52,411 bases of DNA from Amphimedon queenslandica (taxonomy: Eukaryota > Porifera > Demospongiae > Haplosclerida > Niphatidae), in assembly GCF_000090795.2 (NCBI RefSeq), contig NW_003546266.1, positions 57,286 to 109,696 on the forward strand. The letters are read 5' to 3'. Position numbers and translations under genes: made by a program. The notes under the pieces are model-generated. The model made no database searches and was not told the DNA's origin. It was given only the letters and a program-made list of their open reading frames with translations. Below are positions 45,754-52,411 of the stretch, piece after piece. Numbering within the stretch: the stretch's first letter is position 1; each line of letters starts with the position of its first letter.

Positions 45754-47741
45754 GTGTTGATAGAAGAGAGATGGAAGAAGAAGAAAAAGTCTGAAGAATT
45801 ATGCAGAAATTTGAACTTGGGCCTATTCTCCAGAAATGGTCCCGCTACATTACAGTCCACTCTAAAAGTATCAGGAGAATCGCTCAGTGAAGGAGAGCTC
45901 ACCTAAGCCATTTATAGGGCAGTACAACATAAGCTAAAAGAGTTATGAGTGTTTGAAAATCATAAAAACGGCCGCCATCTTGAAAAATCAACCTTAATCC
46001 TACATATAGCCTATATAATAATCATTATTAATGTCTCAAGAATGTAAGTTACCTCCCTGCTTCTTTTTTTGATTTCAAAACAGTTTCTTGTAGATTTAAT
46101 CTGGTGTGGGATTCAGATATGAAATATGTTTCTGTCATAGGAACATGACTGTTTTGGGCAGTATAAGATTCTATTACAGGACTTTTCATTTTCAATAAAA
46201 CTCTATTTGCTGAATTGCCATCCATTGCATTAAATGCTACTCTGAAGTGACATCTCTATAGCCTTACGTACCAATTCATTACCTGTTTGTGATGCAATTG
46301 AAAAACATGCATACAGAATAGTAAAATTAGTAAAAAGTCCTCTCAACATAAGAACTAGCTTAGATACTATTTATAAATAACACATATAGATGTTGCCAAT
46401 ACATAGGTTGACTGTGGATTAGCAATCTACCTCTTGAACCAGGTGTTTGTTGATTTCACCAATGTCACTTACTTGAATTGATTTTCATTGACGTTAATTT
46501 TTTTAATGAATTGTTTTACTTACCTGTAAGTTTATAATAAATAACAACATTGATATGCATCTCTTCTGACACTATGGCTATCTCTTTCTAAACGTCTAAC
46601 GAAGCGATCACTTTAGATTCTCTCATAAGCCTCATGTCAAGGTGACAACTGAAGTCAAAAATAGACCTGAATAAATAAGTATAGTCTTCCAGTGTTTGTT
46701 GAGATGGCAAACAGATAACTGAAGACTTTAGTGATTCATAAGCTGAGGAATACTTGTGTCTTAGATAAATAAACCTTATAATGGCCTGGTGCCACATATT
46801 GATGTTTTCGGCTTTGATGCAGCATTCATTGGCTCTCCTAGAATAATATGATAAAGCTTTTTCCATGATAAGTGGCACTAACATGCTCTTGGTGAGAATG
46901 CATTTTTTTCAATGTGTCATTATGCATGCCTTGATTAAGTAAAGTATTATTATTTCCTTCTGCATATGCATCCAGCCTTTCTTTAAATTTTGTTATTTCT
47001 TTCTGTAATACTCTGTTGGTATCTTTAAGTGTAGTTAGAAAGAAATTTTTGTGGCTGTCACGTAGGTGCTTATGCTTTGTGAATTTTGATGGCTAGCTAG
47101 AGGCTTTTAGCTTTTGCTTGCAGTGAAGAGTTTTACAATGGCTTGTGCATGATGCACATCTATTAGCACTTGTATAGTAGCTATGCAGCAGACACAACGA
47201 TGTATTGTTATAAGGCTTTTCTCCAAGACTAGCAATTTCTGTTCGTATTATAATGACAATTATTGCTGTAAAAATGAAAATGCAGTACAATGTATATCTA
47301 AGAATTTTCCTATTTCATCTTCTGTTAGTTCTGTGACTATGTCATCAGCAGTTCCAGGACAGATTTGAGTGTTTTCAATGATGTTTATGAGTGAAAAAAT
47401 GAAGTCCATGTCACTGAAAGTCTTATGTATATCCAACGCTACTGGACAGCCAAAATGTGAAATGCAAAAGCTGAAATAATGATGTAGGTGGTAGCCTATA
47501 TGTAGGGTTGAGGTTCATTTTTCAAGATGGCGGCTAAATTTACAATTTTCAACCACTTACAACTCTTTCAGCTTATAATGTTGAGCCTTATAAATGGCTT
47601 AAATTGGTTCTTCTTTACTGAGCGATTTTCCTGGTACCTGTAAAGTGACCTGTAATGTAATGGGAGCACTTCGAAAGAATAGGCGCAAATTCAAATTTCT
47701 GAAAAATTCTTCAGACTTTTTCTTTTATCTTCTATCAACAC
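45754..47741. mobile_element. P-like DNA transposon with ~265-bp inverted repeats
   Basis: Left repeat about 45754-46022 and right repeat about 47475-47741 are inverted, roughly 80% alike; shared words include GTGTTGATAGAAG, AAAAAGTCTGAAGAATT and GCCGCCATCTTGAAAAAT. Between them lies a minus-strand transposase remnant. The exact outer ends may extend further, since I stopped at the last clear match. P-like and THAP9-like elements normally have much shorter inverted repeats, so the length is notable. Confidence 0.75.
46415..47465 (-). pseudogene. P-element/THAP9-like transposase remnant
   Basis: Minus-strand blocks: GCPVALDIHKTFSDMDFIFS (about 47400-47460) with CPGTADDIVTELTEDEIGKF; a Cys-rich stretch CASCTSHCKTLHC (about 47100-47150); a coiled-coil-like region LQKEITKFKERLDAYAEGNN; then, after a frameshift near 46880, MWHQAIIRFIYLRHKYSSAY and CLPSQQTLEDYTYLF (46720-46800). 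Past a stop comes EEMHINVVIYYKLTG, matching the family's catalytic DEMxI...LVYDxxTG box but with Glu for Asp, ending on a donor (CAGGTAAGT, about 46520), and a second exon DIGEINKHLVQEV (about 46425-46465). The LPS.RTL.DYT and GEIN.HL words are typical of metazoan P/THAP9-like transposases. No THAP finger is visible. It is inactive. Confidence 0.72.
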
Positions 47742-48300
47742 TGACTGATTATTTCAGCATGATTTATTACACGCCTCTTTGTTTCAGACAACATTTCCAA
47801 ATTAATTCTGCATGCGCAGAGCTGCCCAAGAGTAATGTGTAGTTTCAATTTGATCTATTCTCTTCTTGGTCTTTGCTGAAGTTTTGCTCTGATCTTAATT
47901 GCAATAAGTGCCCACTGCTGAGACTAAGAGATCACTGGTTCTTTTAAGAGCTATTAGGTAAATAAATTACTATAAAATGTAGGATTTATTTTTGAATTAG
48001 AGTGACAATTAAAGTTACAGCTGCTCAGTATTAGCTATTCAACTTTATTGAGTCTACTGCTTCTGAAGTACTGCGTTGTCTTCTTCCTGTTGCTACAATA
48101 TTCTGAGATAAGTGTTGTACAAAAATAAGTAGCAGCAGAGTTTATGAGGATAATAATGTGCATCCTGCATACTTCATATTATGGTACATATACTTATTTC
48201 TGGTTTCAATGTTAGGAGTGATTTTGGTTGCCATCATTGTACAAAAAGGAAGTAAAAAATGGAAGAGTAACTTAACTGGAAACAAAACTATTTAAAAAAT
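47742..48300. other. No gene recognised
   Basis: Flank of the P-like element. Nothing definite. Confidence 0.4.
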
Positions 48301-49487
48301 GCAAAAAATTAAGTTGATAGATAGCAATTGGAAGATTTCCTTTATAAAAATAGATCAATTGCCAGAGTATTCAATATACGACAATGTAACATGGTCAGAA
48401 GCAAAGCAAGATTTGCATATAAAATCAGTAAAAGTATAAGATTGCTTCTGCTAAGGCGTTTCCAAGCAATTTTATGCATTCAAGCCAGGTTATATATTGC
48501 AAAAATGTAAAAATTGGTACAACAAAGACAAGTTTAAGAAAATTATAAAATCATAAGAGTATTGACAAAAAATGTATTCTCAAAACCACCTTAATAATAA
48601 ATGATGTGCAAAAGACAGTATCAACAAAATCCTGACCAACAAAGAACTCTTTGAAACAGTACTATGAACACAGAGATGCAATATTACATGTGACAAAAGA
48701 TAAATATTTAAATTTAAATATTCTGATAATGAAATGGATAAGTTAAAGATTGCACTAAATAAGGAAAATAAGAGGCGTCTAAATAAAGATTATTATAATC
48801 GTGATGATGGTTAAATATTGTATAGATTGCGTTGTAATTACTCATTACCTGCACCAAATAGTGAAGCAAAGGAATATCATTTTACGAAAATGAGGCATTA
48901 TATTACAGCCCCAAAATAGTTGACCATTTATTGCCATCAAGTATGAATGATTAAGATTTTGTGTACACATCATATTACAGTTTACATCATATTAAAAATT
49001 ACTGAAGCCGATGAGACTGAAGTGGATAATGTGTATTATGCTAAAAATGATAATGAAGAAGACCATTTAGAATACCAAACTTAGATAGTGTACTTTATTT
49101 TCAGTAATCAGATGCTATTAATGAATTTAAGAAAGCTTTGTCTGATTAAAGGTGAAACTTATGATATTAAAGCTCATATTGCTGCAACTTTATTTATTGT
49201 AGATGATTCAACTAGTATTAACACTAGTACAAGAAGACATGGAGCTACAAGAGGAGCTAGTGGTCCCACTAGAATTCTAAGAGGAGGAAAAGATATTAAT
49301 TATATTACTAATACCCATTTACATAATTATGCAGTAACTTTAGATGATTCTACTATTGAGAGAGGAGGAGGAGCTAGTGTTCCTGTTAGAGGAGAAAGAA
49401 CTAATGGTATTATTAATACTACTGAAGGGAGAGGTGAAGTTCCTAATGGCCCTATTAATACACTTTTGTTTATGACGATTTATTTTA
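48301..49487 (+). pseudogene. Unidentified degraded coding stretch with Gly/Arg/Thr-rich segment
   Basis: Between 48301 and 48900 short basic pieces such as YYEHRDAILHVTKDKYL and SEAKEYHFTKMRHYITAP appear in changing frames. A longer open frame at 49088-49492 contains RRHGATRGASGPTRILRGG and ERGGGASVPVRGERTNG, two loosely repeated Arg/Gly-rich blocks. The frame ends where a polypyrimidine-AG acceptor (TTTATTTTAG, about 49480-49489) introduces the PHD-like exon. It could be the N-terminal part of the same gene. I do not recognise it. Confidence 0.35.
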
Positions 49488-49489
49488 GA

Positions 49490-49815
49490 TGATGTGGAAG
49501 GGAGTTGTCAAAATAAATGTTGTTCACATCCTTTTGCAAGAAATTTTGTGATGTGCTCTGAATGCAAGGACTGGGTGCACTGTATTTGTGCGGGTATACC
49601 TTACAGTAAAGCTCAAGCAGACTTGTTTATGTATACCCTCCTTTAAAATTTGAACAATTTGTTGCATTTACTATTTCACAATGAAAAAGTAGTTAATATC
49701 ATTGATGACATCATGCAAAATTATTACTGATTAATTATTTGATCTACCAATTGTGTAGAAACTGTAGGGCTAAAGCAAACTCTTCAACTTCTCCAGCAGA
49801 TTTTAGTGTTAAATT
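49490..49815 (+). pseudogene. PHD-finger-like exons
   Basis: Exon 1 (about 49490-49630) reads GSCQNKCCSHPFARNFVMCS then ECKDWVHCICAGIPYSKAQA, giving a Cys pair, a CSEC pair, the WVH..C core and a following CAGI typical of PHD fingers. After about 120 bases an acceptor (TTGTGTAG, about 49752-49759) opens exon 2 with CRNCRAKANSSTSP, the last Cys pair. Together they supply Cys4-His-Cys3. PHD fingers read histone tails; in transposons they may bias targeting. It sits on the same strand upstream of a DDE_4 transposase and may belong to the same element. Confidence 0.55.
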
Positions 49816-50223
49816 AGCTGATATGAATAGTCTAAACTATATTTTTTACTAGGCATGTGAATAATAAGGTATCAGAACATTGCCCTTTACACCTGCATGA
49901 ATAGTAGTGATGATATTTTTAAGAGAGAAGAGATAAAGCTCTGAAATTTGCTGCCATAATAATGAAGTGATGAGTGCATGTTATGATACAATTAGAATGC
50001 AAAATCTGCCAGTTTCTTTGGAAATGGCAACCAAGGTCTGTGGAAAGGAATTTTTGTCCAAAAATATGGCCATTTAATTTGACTTTGTGAACGCCTGTTG
50101 TTAGCATACAGAGTCAATCTGTTTTAATAATGTGTGCCAAACAGTTATCATAGATCTATGAGATGATAGTAAGAGAAAACAGCAAAGCTCTGTCAGAGCT
50201 AAAAATGTGCGTCGGAAAATTGA

Positions 50224-51216
50224 GTGTCTCCAAACATGGGCAGTTTACTCTACTTAGATAACGGACAGTTGCCATCAGATTTAGTTGAAGAAGAGTCTGG
50301 ACTTGTGACTCAAACAAATATTGTATCTGTGGACTTTGATGCAGCTATGGCAGAGCTTAAAGTAGAGGTCAATAAAGTGAAGGAAGAAAGAGACGCACTG
50401 GAGAGAATGCAACATTGAAAGAATCAATAGAGTCAATACAATGTGAAATGCAGAAACTACCTTTTGAACCAGAATATTTTAAACATAATGACAAGAAAGT
50501 GCTCTACTACACAGGATTAAGTATGTAGAGCTTATTGATGACTCTCTTTATGTTCATTAAACCTCATTTGCATACTACTGGGAAATAATCATTAACTCCA
50601 TTTTAACAACTGTTGGTGACATATATGAGATTCTGATTCAATTTAGCAACTAATGACTTTGGTTATCTATTTAATGTACATAATTCAGCCATTAGTCACA
50701 TTTTCCCTCATGTCATTAACATTATGTTTTTGAGATTAAATAAGATGATCAGATGGCCTGACAGGGATGCTTTGTTAAAGACAATGCCCATCATGTTTCG
50801 TAAGCATTATCCAAGATATGTAGTCATAATTGACTGTTTCGAAATTTTTTTTGATCATCCTAATAAATTGCTTGCTAGGGCACAAACTAATTCTTCATAT
50901 AAACACCACAATACAGTTAAGTATTTGATTGGGATTACACCCCAAGGAATAGTTAGCTATATTTTAGAAGGTTGGGGTGGCAGAACTAGTTATAAGTACT
51001 TAACTGAACATTGTACCCTACTTAATAAACTGCATGGAACAAGGTGGTACCGTCTTAGCAGACAGGGGATTTGATATACAGGACTTTGTTGCACAAATGT
51101 ACTCCTGGCTAGAAATTCCAGCTTTCACAAGAGAAAAAAAGCAGCTTCATCCCATTGATGCGGAACAAACCAGGAATGTCGCTATTGTATGGATTCATGT
51201 AGAGAATCATTGCTAA
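50224..51216 (+). pseudogene. DDE_4 (IS5/ISL2EU-like) transposase, two visible breaks
   Basis: A 5' piece (50224-50418) encodes an acidic then coiled-coil segment (AELKVEVNKVKEERDALE). The next block, in another frame, ends with KKVLYYTGLS (about 50495-50522), the usual lead-in to the helix-turn-helix. From 50724 the core reads [40 protein letters not shown] (first catalytic Asp), [19 protein letters not shown] and [16 protein letters not shown] frameshift near 51040 leads into [12 protein letters not shown] (second Asp), IPAFTREKKQLHP and IHVENHC (Glu with a damaged ERxIG). This matches DDE_4 transposases that pair with THAP domains; no THAP finger is seen here. Its sequence is clearly distinct from the transposase at 8024-9380. 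Confidence 0.85.
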
Positions 51217-51718
51217 TGTAAGAAAGAAGCATTATATTGAATGCTACTTAGCCTATTGATTTTGTGATATCTGAAGGAACCGAGCAAACAATGTTTGACA
51301 AAATTGTTAATGTGTCCTGTGCTTTAAATATTTGACTCTGTTGTTCCTTTTCATTGACAACATACATTATGTGACTATGACTATTATTTACCATTACGCA
51401 CTATTTACTATTAAGTACATGTTTTGACCACTATTAGTTGCAATGAGTACATGTGTTTTGACTATTAGTTATACCATTAAGTACATGTATCTGTGATCAT
51501 TAATGCTATTATGATTGTGATTGTTTCAGAATAAAATCCTTTCATGACTTATTAGTTTTAAGTTCACATGCAGTTAGGGAGTATAGTTAGTAGTTAGTTA
51601 TTCTATGCTAATTAGCTTCTAACCCTTTCTTCTTCCTTTTAAACTCTGGTTGCTTTCTACAATATGGGCAATACCACTACTGAGATGTTGGTGCCGATTT
51701 CAGAGATGGACATTCCCA
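51217..51718. other. Flank with weak AAGTACATGT-containing repeats
   Basis: Around 51405-51490 three loosely similar segments contain (A/G)AGTACATGT and ACTATTAGTT. They look like a degraded short tandem array. No gene recognised. Confidence 0.4.
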
Positions 51719-52411
51719 GCAGTGGTGGTTTTATCGGGGGGCCTCGGGGGCACATGCCCCCTGTTAAAATTTGAGAAGTCCATTTACTCTATTCTAATGA
51801 AAGCACAAGGAACTAAGCAATATGAGTCTCTTTGATTATGGTTTTTCTTTTTGACTGATTCTTCTGAGACAGACCTTAATCAGCCTATCCAGTCTAGTAA
51901 AACACCAGAAGCAGGTGAGAGCGGGACTGATGAAGACTGATATGGGAGACGCATTAAATACTAGTGGCATGTCATCAGCTGGTTCTGGCCTGGTGGCCGA
52001 TTCTCGGCAGCATCACGTAGAACTTTTTAGTGACTCATCCTGTTCTTTACCCTTACAAGTTGATTCTGAAGATGATCCTTCTCGCCCTCTTTCTACTGAT
52101 TCTGAGCTGAGAGACCTTCGTCTTCATTAAGGACCTTATCAGCCTCGTTTGTCGAACTTTAGGGCGACTGTTCATAGAAATAAAAGCAGGAGCTTTTGTT
52201 CTAAATGGTATGAATTCCATGACTGGTTGGAATATTCTCCAATGATTGATAGAATTTTCTGTTTTTTTTGTCGTGCATTTGCTCATAAAGTCACTGGTAG
52301 CATTGGTCGAGTCGATTCTGCTTTCACTACAAGAGGCACACAAGTAAGTCGTTCGATATGTTGATCGGGAATGCATCATTCAAGAAAGATTCATAGATAT
52401 TTCGTCCACTG
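51719..52411 (+). mobile_element. 5' part of a hAT transposon, cut by the right window edge
   Basis: Starts with CAGTGGTGGTTTTATCGGGG followed by a GGGGGCACATGCCCCC palindrome (51748-51763), the typical look of ends of ZMYM1-related hAT elements. A TTF-type finger gene begins inside. The other end is outside the window. Confidence 0.75.
51915..52364 (+). pseudogene. N-terminal TTF-type zinc-finger part of a hAT transposase (partial)
   Basis: The first frame (51915-52130) gives an acidic, Ser-rich leader (SSCSLPLQVDSEDDPSRPLS). It stops at 52130, but the adjoining frame continues with GPYQPRLSNFRATVHRNKSR, SFCSKWYEFHDWLEYSPMID and RIFCFFCRAFAHK, the classic TTF-type finger (WLEYS..., FC..CR.F) found before the hAT core in ZMYM1-like proteins. 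Near 52335-52345 the frame that should continue into F..GF.NWK is lost. The catalytic domain, if present, is beyond the window. Same family as 41600-42960 but a different subfamily, as the finger sequences differ. Confidence 0.8.

Noticed and set aside
1..52411. tRNA or rRNA genes
   Set aside because: I looked for GGTTCGA-type B boxes with an upstream A box and for rRNA-like conserved blocks and saw none; a tRNAscan-SE run would settle it.

Overview
The window looks like eukaryotic, probably early-branching metazoan DNA. It is AT-rich, has spliceosomal-type GT...AG signals between short coding pieces, has no operon-like gene packing, and carries animal-type transposon domains (THAP, piggyBac, jerky/pogo, hAT with TTF-type fingers, MULE with SWIM and CXXC fingers, P-like transposase, Ty3/gypsy RT). 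A demosponge such as Amphimedon is my best guess. That rests on remembered protein families and the very common palindrome TACATGTA, so it is inference. I found no confident intact host gene; nearly everything recognisable is mobile DNA in various stages of decay.

Layout. 1-295: end of a possible PIF/Harbinger element with a MADF-like start running off the left edge. 459-738 and 995-1239: two MITEs. 5793-9896: the best preserved element, a 4.1-kb ISL2EU-type transposon with ~455-bp inverted repeats, a SWIM/YqaJ nuclease gene (+) and a THAP-like/DDE transposase gene (-), convergent, both broken. 10385-10586: another MITE. 10587-17000: long stretch with nothing recognised. 17181-17775: an unidentified decayed reading frame. 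20085-21180: gypsy RT piece abutting a tyrosine-recombinase-like tail, then a MITE. 21744-24560: MULE-type transposase remnant with SWIM and downstream CXXC zinc fingers. 25121-26555: element with >400-bp inverted repeats whose ends resemble the 5793-9896 element. 27512-28004: a near-complete foldback palindrome. 28320-30728: pogo/jerky-type remnant.

31151-31502: palindromic repeats. 32155-34863: remnant of a metazoan repetitive DDE-like family. 35489-36800: tandem duplications, one array apparently encoding a 21-residue repeat. 37085-37640: hAT 3' remnant. 39440-41056: piggyBac remnant. 41600-43084: hAT (TTF/ZMYM1-like) remnant that inserted next to or into another decayed frame. 44364-44608: second copy of the 245-bp MITE. 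45188-45497: foldback. 45754-47741: P-like/THAP9-like transposon with ~265-bp inverted repeats. 48300-51216: PHD-finger exons followed by a DDE_4 transposase. 51719-52411: 5' end of another hAT with its TTF finger, cut by the window edge.

No pathway links these genes. Within the ISL2EU element, transposase and YqaJ nuclease would act together in mobilisation, probably from duplicated promoters in the inverted repeats. Most calls come from eye-translation and remembered family motifs, not searches; boundaries of decayed genes are approximate.
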